Origin: JAGORM01 sp964406795
GTDB taxonomy: Bacteria; Patescibacteriota; Microgenomatia; Levybacterales; GWA1-39-11
NCBI GenBank assembly: GCA_964406795.1
Contig: CAYOTA010000005.1
Span: 50,344-114,343 of the forward strand
Length of the DNA stretch: 64,000 bases
Reading direction: 5' to 3'
Positions 1 to 9,304 of the stretch are shown here, piece by piece (position 1 is the first letter of the stretch; each line of letters starts with the position of its first letter). The notes under the pieces are model-generated. The model was not told the origin of the DNA. It saw only the letters and a program-made list of their open reading frames with translations, and did not search any database. The translations under genes were made by a program, and so were the position numbers.

Positions 1-1769
1 AGGTTGCAGAAATGGAAGCAACACTTGAGTCTGACGCCAAAAACGGAATTGAATCAGATCCTAAAGTACGTGCTGCACTTGAAGACGCAATTGCGCTGCG
101 TGAAGAGTTGGCCCGCGGCCTAGAACGATTCTTTCAGTTTGGACTCTATATAACGCTTTCAGCCAAAAGTATTGAGGAGCTGGATCGCAAAACAAATGAA
201 TTAACATCACTGCTTGCCTCCAACTTGCTTGTCATTAAACCCGCTACTCTTCAGATGGAAGATGGGTTTAAAACAACGCTTCCAATTGGGCAAGATAAAT
301 TATTTGTAACTCGCAACATGGATACCACGTCAGTTGCGTCCACCTTCCCGTTTACGTCATATGAAATTTCGCATCCTAATGGTATTTTTTACGGTGTTAA
401 CACCCTCAACAACTCACTTGTAATAGTTGACCGATTTTCGTTTGAAAACGCAAATTCTGTGGTTTTTGGAAAATCAGGATCAGGAAAATCATTCTTGGTA
501 AAACTTGAGATTTTGCGCCAAATGATGTTTGACGCAGAAATATTAATTATTGATCCGGAAGATGAATACAGAACCTTGTCTCACGCACTGGACGGAGAAT
601 ACATTTCATTTTCCAAAGACTCTGAAGTGCGCATAAACCCTTTTGCACTGTTATCAGATGATAGAACTGAGGCACAATTGGGTATTAAAATACTGTCTCT
701 TCACTCACTTCTCAAAACCATGTTAGGTGCCTTTTCGCCAACACAGGAAGCAATTCTTGACCGCTCGCTTGTTCTAACATACAAGCAAAAAGGAATAACA
801 CCGGATCCTGCAACTTACTCAAACGAAGCACCAATTCTGGAAGATCTGTATAAAACTCTTTTAAACGTGGAAGAACCGGAAGCAAAAGACCTAGCGTTTA
901 GACTGGAAAAATATGTAAAAGGAGGATTTGCAGGGCTGCTCAATGCCCAGACAAATTATGACGTTAAAAACCAGCTGACAGTGTTTTCCATAAAACAGCT
1001 TGAAGACGCCCTGCGCCCTGTGGCAATGCAGGTTATTTTGGACTTTATTTGGAACAGAGTCAGAACAAAACTCAAGAAAAGAATCCTGATTGTAGATGAG
1101 GCTTGGTACTTAATGCGAAATCCAGACTCTGCCGCTTTTCTCCAGGGAATTGCAAAACGTGCACGCAAATATTACCTAGGTGTGACGACTTTAACTCAGG
1201 ATATTGAAGACTTTTTGTCATCAGACTATGGGAAGGCAATTTTGTCCAATTCCTCTATGCAAATACTGCTAAAACAGAATTCATCAGAGGTTGAAGTGCT
1301 TGCTTCCACCCTAAATCTATCTGAAGGAGAAAAACAGTTTTTGCTAACCGCCCAGGTGGGTGAAGGACTCTTTTTTGCAGGACAAAATCACATAACCGCG
1401 CAGTTCTTGGCTTCTAACTTTGAGTACCAGCTTATTACGTCAAAGCCGCAAGATATTTTAGATGAAGAAAGCAGAAACCTGCCTCCACAAGCGGAACAAA
1501 TTATACAGGCTGACGCACAAACTCAAGCAACAGTTGAACAGCCAGTGACTCCTCCTCAACCTCTTGCGCCTGCGCCTGCGCCGGGTATTCAAGCACCTGA
1601 GGTAGCCTATGAGGCGCCACAAATTGTACCGGCAAATCCAGAACAGCCTATTGCACAACCTCAACCTGCCGTTCAGCCCGCTACGCCTCAACCAGCCGCA
1701 CCTGTGCAAAACCCTACTCCGCCAATACAACCGGGCCCGCAACCTGTGGAGCCAACTACTCCTAGATAA
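1..1769 (+). CDS. VirB4/TraC-like conjugation-type ATPase, 5' partial
   Basis: The reading frame is open to the left edge, so the gene starts outside the window and the Met at base 12 is internal. A P-loop GKSGSGKS lies about 153 residues after that Met and a Walker B segment ILIVDEAW about 358 residues after it. The stretch between them has the VirB4/DUF87-HerA arrangement of type IV secretion ATPases. VirB4 proteins energise pilus assembly or substrate transfer at the inner membrane. The last 80 or so residues are a Pro/Gln/Ala-rich tail, probably disordered. The next gene begins two bases after the stop, so they share an operon. The family is well supported; whether the system conjugates, takes up DNA or builds a surface structure is not shown. 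Confidence 0.85.
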   Translation, partial: VAEMEATLESDAKNGIESDPKVRAALEDAIALREELARGLERFFQFGLYITLSAKSIEELDRKTNELTSLLASNLLVIKPATLQMEDGFKTTLPIGQDKLFVTRNMDTTSVASTFPFTSYEISHPNGIFYGVNTLNNSLVIVDRFSFENANSVVFGKSGSGKSFLVKLEILRQMMFDAEILIIDPEDEYRTLSHALDGEYISFSKDSEVRINPFALLSDDRTEAQLGIKILSLHSLLKTMLGAFSPTQEAILDRSLVLTYKQKGITPDPATYSNEAPILEDLYKTLLNVEEPEAKDLAFRLEKYVKGGFAGLLNAQTNYDVKNQLTVFSIKQLEDALRPVAMQVILDFIWNRVRTKLKKRILIVDEAWYLMRNPDSAAFLQGIAKRARKYYLGVTTLTQDIEDFLSSDYGKAILSNSSMQILLKQNSSEVEVLASTLNLSEGEKQFLLTAQVGEGLFFAGQNHITAQFLASNFEYQLITSKPQDILDEESRNLPPQAEQIIQADAQTQATVEQPVTPPQPLAPAPAPGIQAPEVAYEAPQIVPANPEQPIAQPQPAVQPATPQPAAPVQNPTPPIQPGPQPVEPTTPR

Positions 1770-1771
1770 GT

Positions 1772-4660
1772 ATGGCAACAGCAACGACAGATACTACAAG
1801 GCTTCGTGAGCAAATTAAGAGCTTAGAGCTTGATGACATTGCAATAGAAAGAGAAGTTAGAAAAGGATTATTAACTATTGAGGAAGGCAAAAAAAGAAAA
1901 GCCGAAATTGACACGCAACGAAGCAAAATAAGCAAAGAACTACAACACGCAGAAACAGAAACTCCCCATGATGAAAAAAAACATAAAGATGACAAGCATG
2001 AAAAGGAACAACTAATACCGAATAAACAAACCGAGGAGGCAGAGGCTGATACCGTTACTAGCCCTACAAGCTCATCGACCACTGAAGTTACTGAAAACAT
2101 ATCTACCACCCAACCAACTACTACCATAACTGCTTCGCCAGGTTCTGATTCTCCTTCCACGTCAGCTGTGAACCTAACACCAGCTTTCTCATCCTCTACA
2201 ACGCAAGATGTGCCCATAGATTCTCCGCCTCAAAATCAAACACCCAAAATAACGTATAGTGAGCCAAAACCTACAACACTCCCTCTAAATACACAAAGCT
2301 CGACATCAGACGAATTAGCACCAACTATTCAAAAGGCAACTTCTGCCACCGAGATTAAAACAGCTCCTTTTGCAGTACAGCCCCCAACCCCAATTGCAAA
2401 GCGAACTATTTTAAAGGCAATTGGAAAAGCAGCCCTACAAAAAACCGGAAGTGTTTATAAATATACTCCGCTTGGATTTTTAGTTGGACAACTTGATCTT
2501 GGAGAAAAAGAACGAGAATTTGCAAAAAACACCACAAAAACTATTCTTTCAGCACCTAAAACTCTCACAAAAGCATCAAGTAATGCTGCCAAAACTGGCG
2601 CCTTAACAGCCCTTAAATATACACCTGGAGGATTACTGTGGGAGCACTTAGTTCCGGAGAGTATAAAAACAAACATAAAAGCGGCACTGCACACGAATTT
2701 TATTAAGAACCCTCCCCTGAAAATAGATATAAAAGGAACAACCAAATCCGGGGGCAAAAAAGCCATTAATAATTATTCAAAATTCTATAAATATACCCCG
2801 CTTGGTCTGATTTGGAAAAGTTTTGTTCCTAAGTCAACCCAGGATATGTTGGGGGGTATTGCTAAAAATCCTAAAACAATCACTCAAAATAAATTTAAGG
2901 AAGTCAAAAATAAACAAACACAAGTAGTCAAAAGTGCTTCTAAATCTGTGTTCGGGAAGTACGCCAGTGCCTATAAGAAATATACCCCTCTTGGTCTACT
3001 TTATAAGGCCATTCCTGAGGACAAAAAACAAAAAGCCAAAAAATCTATTAAATCAGCCAAGGAATACCAAAAGGCATGGAACAAAGGAATTGTATCCAAA
3101 GCGCTTAAAAAGGGGTATGACAGGCTTGGTCTGCTTCAAAAGATTAGAAATTCAAAGGTTTGGCAGTCAAAAGCATGGAAATATGGAAAATATGCTGTTT
3201 CCCCACTGGGGGCTGCCATGTATGACCGCAAACAGTATCTAAAAAAACAGAATCAAAAAGTACAAAGCGGACAAACACTTCCACCTTCAAAACTAAGATC
3301 TGCACTACAGGGGAAAAATCCATATGCTGAATGGACTTCTCCCAAAAGTCTTTCCAACAAATTCTGGAATAAAGCTTGGAATAAATTTGGAACACCGGGT
3401 GCGGGAAATGTAAATAATGCATTGGGACGAAAGATAGGAAATAAGGCGGGTGGGAAAGCAGCCAAGAAAGTGGGCCAACAACTGGCAAAAAAGGCTGTTC
3501 AAACTGCTGTTCAAACTGGTGCACGCGCGCTTATTTTTAACCCCGTAACGCTTGGTTTTATTGGAATTGCAGTGCTCGTACTAATTGCAGCAATAACCCT
3601 TATCATAATAATTTCATCCATTATGGGGGGCGGAGACTCTGGAGGCGGTAATGGAAATGATGAGGAAAATAACGGCAATACTCCTGTTGCAAACCCCATT
3701 CCCGGTTTTACTCTGACACTTACGGGCCCGCCTTCCATTAACACCTGCGGTGACACAAGCGCCCCGGAGTGTGTTATTGAATACTCAGCAACCTATTCAC
3801 AGCCGCAACAAGGCACAAGGCTTGATACTATTACGGTCTACAATGATCTTCCCACCAATACAGAGTTTGTGAGCGCAGGTCCAACAGCAGAGTACGACGC
3901 TAACGCTAAAAGAGTGTCGTGGAAACTCTCTGATACAACAAACGCATCACCACTTATAGTAAGGCTCAGACCAACACAAAATAATATTCGAGTGAATAAT
4001 ACGGTGTATGCTCTCGCAACACCTGCGGGAGGCGGTATGATTGCGCCGCCATCAGACAGTTTGGTTGCAACCTTTGAGGCAGCGGCAAGAGAATACAATG
4101 TCCCATCAGCTCTCACGCGCGCTATTGCAAAAACAGAAAGTGGAGCACACGACACATACAGTAACGATGACTTTACAACTTTTAATCAGTCTGGCTGGTT
4201 TACAGGTCTTGCTGATGATGCCCCAACCAAAGACCAGCTCCCGGAACTAATTCAGCGTGGATATGCTTATAATACGTGCGCCTATCCAAAAAGTAACCCA
4301 ATTTGCCCTGGTTCTGATGTAAGGGGAATAACGCAATTTCTCAATACTACTTGGGATAGTGTTAAAGATAGGATTCCTACTATAAGTGGTGCCTCGGGAG
4401 ACAGAAGATACGCAACTGATGCAGTATATGGCCAAGCAAGACACACACGGGATATAATAGAGAGATATGATGGAGATTTTGGCTTTAGCAACAACCCCAC
4501 AGACTTTACTGAAGCACAGGTTAGGGCGATTGCCATATCCTATTGTGCGGGCAATCCCTTCGCAAATATTAATGTGCCTGCCTGTAGTAATACTAGCGGA
4601 ACATATGACACTAAAGTCTGGAATTTTTATCAAGAAATAAGAGCAACACAAAACCAATGA
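1772..4660 (+). CDS. Large membrane protein with KYTPLG repeats and C-terminal lytic transglycosylase domain
   Basis: This 962-residue protein has a charged N-terminus and a Thr/Ser/Pro-rich stretch to about residue 220. A basic region follows with a motif KYTPLG or close variants at residues 230, 282, 340 and 403, and weaker copies near 448 and 473. One strong membrane segment lies at about 590-615, followed by Gly-rich sequence. Next comes a beta-rich domain like DUF11 (about 645-750). The C-terminus resembles lysozyme-like transglycosylases, with catalytic Glu789 in AKTESG and a GITQF motif. I infer an outward-facing transglycosylase that opens peptidoglycan for the neighbouring VirB4 machine, like VirB1 but tethered. 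The KYTPLG repeats are not a family I recognise. Confidence 0.75.
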   Translation: MATATTDTTRLREQIKSLELDDIAIEREVRKGLLTIEEGKKRKAEIDTQRSKISKELQHAETETPHDEKKHKDDKHEKEQLIPNKQTEEAEADTVTSPTSSSTTEVTENISTTQPTTTITASPGSDSPSTSAVNLTPAFSSSTTQDVPIDSPPQNQTPKITYSEPKPTTLPLNTQSSTSDELAPTIQKATSATEIKTAPFAVQPPTPIAKRTILKAIGKAALQKTGSVYKYTPLGFLVGQLDLGEKEREFAKNTTKTILSAPKTLTKASSNAAKTGALTALKYTPGGLLWEHLVPESIKTNIKAALHTNFIKNPPLKIDIKGTTKSGGKKAINNYSKFYKYTPLGLIWKSFVPKSTQDMLGGIAKNPKTITQNKFKEVKNKQTQVVKSASKSVFGKYASAYKKYTPLGLLYKAIPEDKKQKAKKSIKSAKEYQKAWNKGIVSKALKKGYDRLGLLQKIRNSKVWQSKAWKYGKYAVSPLGAAMYDRKQYLKKQNQKVQSGQTLPPSKLRSALQGKNPYAEWTSPKSLSNKFWNKAWNKFGTPGAGNVNNALGRKIGNKAGGKAAKKVGQQLAKKAVQTAVQTGARALIFNPVTLGFIGIAVLVLIAAITLIIIISSIMGGGDSGGGNGNDEENNGNTPVANPIPGFTLTLTGPPSINTCGDTSAPECVIEYSATYSQPQQGTRLDTITVYNDLPTNTEFVSAGPTAEYDANAKRVSWKLSDTTNASPLIVRLRPTQNNIRVNNTVYALATPAGGGMIAPPSDSLVATFEAAAREYNVPSALTRAIAKTESGAHDTYSNDDFTTFNQSGWFTGLADDAPTKDQLPELIQRGYAYNTCAYPKSNPICPGSDVRGITQFLNTTWDSVKDRIPTISGASGDRRYATDAVYGQARHTRDIIERYDGDFGFSNNPTDFTEAQVRAIAISYCAGNPFANINVPACSNTSGTYDTKVWNFYQEIRATQNQ

Positions 4661-5037
4661 GAAAACTAATATTTATACTTACAGCAGGAGTTATTGTTCT
4701 ACTAATTATTGTGGCTTTCTTCTTTATACAGTCCCAGAAAACCATAACCCCTCCACTCACGCCACCTCAACCGACACCGTTCCAACTGTCCAACCCCTCG
4801 CCTTCTATCACTACACAAACTAACCCTCTTGAAGCATATGAGCTGTTAAAGCAGGTGCCTTACTCTTCTACAGGCTTTAACATTGAATACCTTACTGTTT
4901 CAGAAGTTTTGATGATAACAATCAAAGAAAGCCCTGTGGAAGCCCAGAAACAGGCTGCGCTCAGCTGGATACAAGATCAAGGTTTTGACCCTCAAGATTT
5001 CAATATTCAGTACAACATCTATCCATACTTGCAATGA
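4657..5037 (+). CDS. Small membrane-anchored protein of unknown function
   Basis: The 126-residue product has one N-terminal membrane segment (residues 4-25) and then a Pro/Thr-rich linker. A small acidic domain of about 75 residues follows, presumably outside the membrane. Its ATG overlaps the stop of the transglycosylase gene (ATGA), and its own stop overlaps the next start in the same way, so the three genes are translationally coupled. I do not recognise the domain. Position in the operon suggests an accessory part of the secretion-like machine. Confidence 0.7.
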   Translation: MRKLIFILTAGVIVLLIIVAFFFIQSQKTITPPLTPPQPTPFQLSNPSPSITTQTNPLEAYELLKQVPYSSTGFNIEYLTVSEVLMITIKESPVEAQKQAALSWIQDQGFDPQDFNIQYNIYPYLQ

Positions 5038-5738
5038 ATACTATTATTAAACCGTTTACCATATCTGTATGTCTGTTGCTTTTTTTTACTACGATAACTC
5101 ACGCTCAATTAAAAACAACCAGCAATACTGTTACAACTAATATCGGAACCCCTCCCTCTACAACGGCGCCGAATGTGGAGGATACAAACCTGAGGCAAGC
5201 TTTAATTGACACTTTTGGGATAACAATGAATGGATTTGATACAACGCATCTTAGATGGACCTGGGAAAAACTCCACGAAACAAACAATACAACATTTCCC
5301 AGCCTTCTAAGAGGGTCTATTATCCAGGCACAACCATCAGGAATATCTTCACAAGTTGGATGTTTTGGAGGAGAAGTATCTCTCTATCTGGGACAATACC
5401 AAGGTGAGGCTTTTTTTAAGTTTATATTAATTCATGAATTGGCTCATATTGCCCAGAAGTGTCCACTGCGCGAACAAAACAGGGTCGTAGAACACGCGAA
5501 TGCGCTTGCGAGAGAGGGTTATATTGCATATTACCCAGCCAACACGGTACTGTGTGTGGGAGGAGATAATGGTGTAAATGAAGACTATGCCGATACATTA
5601 GCTTACTATTTTAATCCGAATGCGGGATTTTCTTCAGGACCATTAAGCTGTACAGGGCCTGCAGGACAAAATGCCCCTCCTAATCCATACCTAGGAGGCA
5701 AATTTCCATTGCACAAAGCGGTGGCTGAATCTCTATAA
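5034..5738 (+). CDS. Exported protein with HExxH metallopeptidase-like site
   Basis: The 234-residue protein begins with a hydrophobic signal sequence ending near residue 24 (THAQ). A zinc-site motif HELAH is at residues 134-138. A downstream NEDYAD at 182-187 could supply the third ligand, as in gluzincin-like folds. Several cysteines (as in SQVGCFGG, QKCPL and TVLCVGG) suggest disulfides outside the cell. A peptidase acting on envelope or substrate proteins of the upstream operon is inferred from context. The gene overlaps its upstream neighbour by four bases. Confidence 0.65.
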   Translation: MNTIIKPFTISVCLLLFFTTITHAQLKTTSNTVTTNIGTPPSTTAPNVEDTNLRQALIDTFGITMNGFDTTHLRWTWEKLHETNNTTFPSLLRGSIIQAQPSGISSQVGCFGGEVSLYLGQYQGEAFFKFILIHELAHIAQKCPLREQNRVVEHANALAREGYIAYYPANTVLCVGGDNGVNEDYADTLAYYFNPNAGFSSGPLSCTGPAGQNAPPNPYLGGKFPLHKAVAESL

Positions 5739-5746
5739 TTATTTTT

Positions 5747-6367
5747 ATGAATACATTTTTATCAAATAATAAAAAGCTTACGCTCCTAATTTTTGTCTCA
5801 ACAATTATCATAATCGGTATTTTTTTGCTAACATATTTCGCAACCCCTCCCTCTTTATCCCCTAATCAGATCGCTCCTCAACCAACAAAATATATACTTA
5901 AAGATCCCATAAGCATTCCATCTTTTCAAAAAACTATAATAGGGAAAACTACAAATCAGGAAATAGAAGCCATTCCTGGTATTACAAAAGCGCCTGAATC
6001 AAATTATTCTTATTCGTCTTACCTTATTACGCGTCCTAATGAAATAAAAACAGAAAACAACACAGCTTCGTTTGAACGTGTATTACTACCCGTAAGCTCG
6101 TCAGATCCAAACTTTACTACAATCCCACAACTTATTGAAAAATACGGACAACCAGATAAAGTAGTAAGAGGATCAAAATACTATGGCGATTTCCTAAACA
6201 CGTATATTTACGCCACTCAAGGCATGGCATTTGTAGGAAACCCTAATACTAATGAGGTTTACGAAATTCAGTTTTTTAATCCAATGACACCAGATGAATA
6301 CGAAAAAAAATACGGACAAGAAATTCTTAATAGCACAGAATCAATAAAAGAGATTCACGGGCAATAA
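5747..6367 (+). CDS. Membrane-anchored protein of unknown function
   Basis: This 206-residue protein has one N-terminal membrane segment (about 9-31), a Pro-rich spacer and an extracytoplasmic domain of about 150 residues. That domain includes the segment EKYGQPDKVV, reminiscent of small lipoprotein or SmpA-like folds, but the match is too weak to name. It is the last gene of the rightward operon. Its stop (6365-6367) directly abuts the stop of the convergent dnaN gene (6368), leaving no room for a separate terminator. Confidence 0.65.
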   Translation: MNTFLSNNKKLTLLIFVSTIIIIGIFLLTYFATPPSLSPNQIAPQPTKYILKDPISIPSFQKTIIGKTTNQEIEAIPGITKAPESNYSYSSYLITRPNEIKTENNTASFERVLLPVSSSDPNFTTIPQLIEKYGQPDKVVRGSKYYGDFLNTYIYATQGMAFVGNPNTNEVYEIQFFNPMTPDEYEKKYGQEILNSTESIKEIHGQ

Positions 6368-7474
6368 CTAGTCTTGAACTCTTACTGGCATGATTACGTG
6401 GAAATATTCAGGATCTTCATCTGTGGTAAAAAGTGCGGGCTCAACAGAACTGTTCACATGTAGTTTTATCTTATCCCCATTTACTGACTTTAAATAGTCC
6501 TGCACAAATTTAATATTAAACGCAATGGTATTATCATCCCCTGACTGCACACCCTCAACAATAGTTTTGGACTCTCCAAGACTTGCTGTAGACACGTAAA
6601 TCGTGAGTTTAGAAAGTGAGATGGTAAGATTTATGATGTTTGCGTTTTCACGCGCAAAAACAGCTGACGCACGCAGTGCATCTAATAGCTCAGCCTTACT
6701 AAATTCAAAAATTGTTTTAGAGCCTACGGGTATTACTTTCTCATAATCTGGATACGTACCTTCTATAAGGCGTCCTACAAGAACTGTGTTTTCTGATTCA
6801 AGTATTGCCTGGTTACCTGGGTTGTACACATACAAAGAGAGTTTATCCACATTTTTCTGCGCAACACCTTCTGAAAGCAATCTGGGAGAAAGAATTATGC
6901 CTGACTCCAACTCGCCTATCCCCTGGCCGTCTTTCACACGCTTTAATGACATCCTGTACCCATCAGTTGCAACATAGTCTACCCCCGCGTCCTTTTTTAC
7001 CATATACACTCCGGTTAAATGCGGGCGGGATTCGTCTTGAGACACAGCATACAAAAGTTTTGAGAAAATTGAACCAAATGCGCTTGGCGTATATTCTCCA
7101 AGCTTATTGCCTTTTTCTTCAAAAAGCTTTGGGAATTCTTCTTTGGGTATTACTTGGAATTTATATTGACCATTTTCAGAATGTATGGTTATTTGATCAC
7201 CGTCTTGAATGAGTGAGACTTTCCCTCGAGGCACGGTTGATAAAATTTCTATAAACTGTTTCCCCGGTACTAGTAGTCCACCGTCTTCCTCAATTTGGGA
7301 CGGAAGCACTACTCTCACGCCAAATTCTAAGTCAGTTGATGAAAGACTAAACACTCCATTTTGTATCTCCAGTAAGACACTTGAGAGAATTGGAATTTGT
7401 GAATGTGTTGGAACTATTTTTCCAAGAAGGGATAGTTTTTCTTGTAAGTTATCTGCTAAAAAATTTACTTTCAT
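6368..7474 (-). CDS. dnaN: DNA polymerase III beta sliding clamp
   Basis: The 368-residue product matches DnaN over its full length, with three repeated clamp folds. It has the usual N-terminus (MKVNFLADNLQEKL) and a C-terminal MPVRV motif at the protein-binding end. The dimeric ring tethers DNA polymerase III and other factors to DNA. It lies directly behind dnaA in the classical order dnaA-dnaN on the minus strand. A perfect DnaA box lies inside the coding region (6843-6851). Confidence 0.97.
   Translation of the reverse strand: MKVNFLADNLQEKLSLLGKIVPTHSQIPILSSVLLEIQNGVFSLSSTDLEFGVRVVLPSQIEEDGGLLVPGKQFIEILSTVPRGKVSLIQDGDQITIHSENGQYKFQVIPKEEFPKLFEEKGNKLGEYTPSAFGSIFSKLLYAVSQDESRPHLTGVYMVKKDAGVDYVATDGYRMSLKRVKDGQGIGELESGIILSPRLLSEGVAQKNVDKLSLYVYNPGNQAILESENTVLVGRLIEGTYPDYEKVIPVGSKTIFEFSKAELLDALRASAVFARENANIINLTISLSKLTIYVSTASLGESKTIVEGVQSGDDNTIAFNIKFVQDYLKSVNGDKIKLHVNSSVEPALFTTDEDPEYFHVIMPVRVQD
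6843..6851 (+). promoter_or_regulatory. DnaA box TTATCCACA inside dnaN
   Basis: The nine bases match the consensus DnaA box exactly. Here they encode part of an ordinary DnaN segment, so the match could be chance. With the boxes at 7550 and 9024 it makes three perfect sites within 2.2 kb of dnaA. Confidence 0.4.
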
Positions 7475-7640
7475 ACATTTATTTTAAATAGTAGTAGCAG
7501 TAGTATAGGGGCATAAGTGGAAAAAAGCAACGAGGCGTGCCTGGTAAAATGTGGATAACTTGAGGAAAACTTTGTGTATTGTTTGTTTATAACTGGGTTT
7601 TTCATATTTGTGTGTTTACAACTACTACATAATTCACAGG
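7475..7640. other. dnaA-dnaN intergenic region, candidate origin or regulatory segment
   Basis: These 166 bases between the dnaA stop and the dnaN start are AT-rich and hold no reading frame. They contain a perfect DnaA box (TGTGGATAA, 7550-7558). The region 8997-9050 upstream of dnaA holds another, and a near-consensus TTTTCCACA lies at 8047-8055. Intergenic DNA next to dnaA is the commonest bacterial oriC location. One box per gap is thin evidence, so this is only a candidate. Confidence 0.4.
7550..7558 (-). promoter_or_regulatory. DnaA box in the dnaA-dnaN gap
   Basis: TGTGGATAA is the exact reverse complement of the consensus DnaA box. It sits in non-coding DNA about 80 bases before dnaN. 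Confidence 0.55.
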
Positions 7641-8963
7641 TTATCCCGTGATGATCTGGCGTATATTTTTTACCTCTTCCATGATTCGGACGTCCGCTTG
7701 AAGCTTTTCAGATACACGATCCACACCATGCATAACCGTTGTGTGATCGCGTCCCCCCAGGAGATTTCCTATCTCAACTAATGATAATCCCACATCTTCT
7801 TTTAAGATGTACATGCATATTTGTCTGGGTTTTACAAACACGGCGCTGCGCCGCTCTCCTTTTATTTGTGTACTTTTAATGTTGTAAAAATTACAGATGA
7901 TACTGACAACGTCATCAGGATGCAGAAATTTAGATTTTTCAACCTTCTCGCCCAGGAGATGAAGCGTTTCATCATGGGTAATTTGGCGTTTCTTGGATGT
8001 TTGTGCAGTAGCAATTTTTAGCAAAAACCCTTCAAGCGCACGGGTGTTTTCCACACGCTCGGCTATTGTCTTGGCAGTATCGGTAGTCATTTCTATTCCA
8101 TGCTTGCGCGCCTTAATAAGTAGGATTGCGGCTCGCAACTCAAAGTCTGGCGGCTGAATGTCTACCGTAAGTCCCCCTTCAAATCTGGATGCTAGTCTGG
8201 CCTCAATTTTTTTAAGCTCTGAGGGTGGTCTGTCTGATGAAAACACTATCTGCCCTCCCCCATCAATGAGTGCATTAAACGTGTGAAAAAGTTCTTCCTG
8301 GACCTTTTCTTTACCAGTCAAAAACTGTATATCATCAAGCAAAAGTAAATTTGTTTGTCTAAATTTACGCCGTATATTTTGTGTGGACTTATTCATAATT
8401 GCTTCAACTACCTCATTGGTAAACTCTTCTGTCGTAAGGTACAAAATTTTGGCCATAGGATTTTTTGAAAACACCTCATTTGCTATGGCATGCATTAAGT
8501 GAGTTTTGCCGACACCCACTGTTCCATACATAAAAAGTGGGTTGTACTTTGATCCGGGGGATAGCGCGACCGTTTGACACGCCGTATAAGCAAGTTGATT
8601 TGAGTCAGAAACGGCCAATGTCTCAAATGTATATTCATGCTTAATCCTGGGATTGATGGACCGCTCTATAGGTCTTGTATCAAATAATGGACCCGGATCA
8701 GATCTAGCTATTTTGCCGGCACTCTTTCCATATTCAAAATGGAGAGTAAGGTTTTCTTTGCCAGACTTTTTCTCAAGTGCCGTTTTTATCATGTCTCCAT
8801 ATTTTTTCTCCACCTGAGACGCAATGATAAAGGTGGGGGTTGAGATGATTGCTGTGTTCTCCTCAATTGACACGAGTCTCGTTTGCTTTAAATACATAAG
8901 AAACGCACCCTTGGTTACATCAAGTTGCAAATCAGACAGTACAGAGTTCCAAAGCGTGTCCAT
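7641..8963 (-). CDS. dnaA: Chromosomal replication initiator DnaA
   Basis: DnaA binds DnaA boxes, oligomerises with ATP and melts the origin. The protein shows the N-terminal helicase-loading domain (MDTLWNSVLSDLQ), the AAA+ core with Walker A GTVGVGKT and Walker B LLLDDIQF, and the C-terminal HTH with the signature GGRDHTTVMHG. I place the start at the ATG at 8963, giving 440 residues. The open frame extends upstream to a TTG at 8996, but the family N-terminus fits the MDTLW start. The gene leads the dnaA-dnaN pair. Confidence 0.97.
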   Translation of the reverse strand: MDTLWNSVLSDLQLDVTKGAFLMYLKQTRLVSIEENTAIISTPTFIIASQVEKKYGDMIKTALEKKSGKENLTLHFEYGKSAGKIARSDPGPLFDTRPIERSINPRIKHEYTFETLAVSDSNQLAYTACQTVALSPGSKYNPLFMYGTVGVGKTHLMHAIANEVFSKNPMAKILYLTTEEFTNEVVEAIMNKSTQNIRRKFRQTNLLLLDDIQFLTGKEKVQEELFHTFNALIDGGGQIVFSSDRPPSELKKIEARLASRFEGGLTVDIQPPDFELRAAILLIKARKHGIEMTTDTAKTIAERVENTRALEGFLLKIATAQTSKKRQITHDETLHLLGEKVEKSKFLHPDDVVSIICNFYNIKSTQIKGERRSAVFVKPRQICMYILKEDVGLSLVEIGNLLGGRDHTTVMHGVDRVSEKLQADVRIMEEVKNIRQIITG

Positions 8964-9023
8964 AATAAGGCCTTTGAGGATAATTGCGTGCCGCAAGTAG
9001 GAAAGGCAGTAAGAGTATAATAA

Positions 9024-9032
9024 TGTGGATAA
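9024..9032 (-). promoter_or_regulatory. DnaA box upstream of dnaA
   Basis: A perfect TGTGGATAA lies about 60 bases before the dnaA start codon. This position suits autoregulation of dnaA or origin function. Confidence 0.5.
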
Positions 9033-9095
9033 CTTACTGTCAAGTAAGAGTTGAGCCTTAGCATGAGTGATCTTAACTCATGTGTTGATTATTGA

Positions 9096-9269
9096 AAGGA
9101 TATTGTACGTATTGGTGCAGGTGTAGTACGTGGTCAAACGGTGGGAGTTTCAGGTCTGTTAACGTTCTCTGTTAACGGTACCGAGCTTGTGGGCGCTCAG
9201 CCATTTGATGCATTTAAAACAGCAATTGACGCAGCTAGTGCAGGTAATGCAATGGGCACGTTAAAATAG
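9096..9269 (+). pseudogene. Relic of a DsbA-like thioredoxin-fold protein, C-terminal end
   Basis: The frame encodes about 57 residues up to a TAG stop. It includes GVSGLLTFSVNGTELVGAQP and then FDAFKTAIDAA. DsbA/FrnE-family proteins end in this way, with GVxGTPTFFVNG and VGAQPxxxFKxxID. The conserved TPTF loop reads LLTF, the N-terminal half with the CxxC active site is missing, and a stop lies just upstream (9093-9095). This is therefore a decayed 3' fragment. The rest of the dnaA-mutM gap (9033-9095 and 9270-9304) shows nothing recognisable. Confidence 0.6.
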
Positions 9270-9304
9270 GTTAAGCGTGGATCCTTTGCAAAAGCCTGCA
9301 AAAT

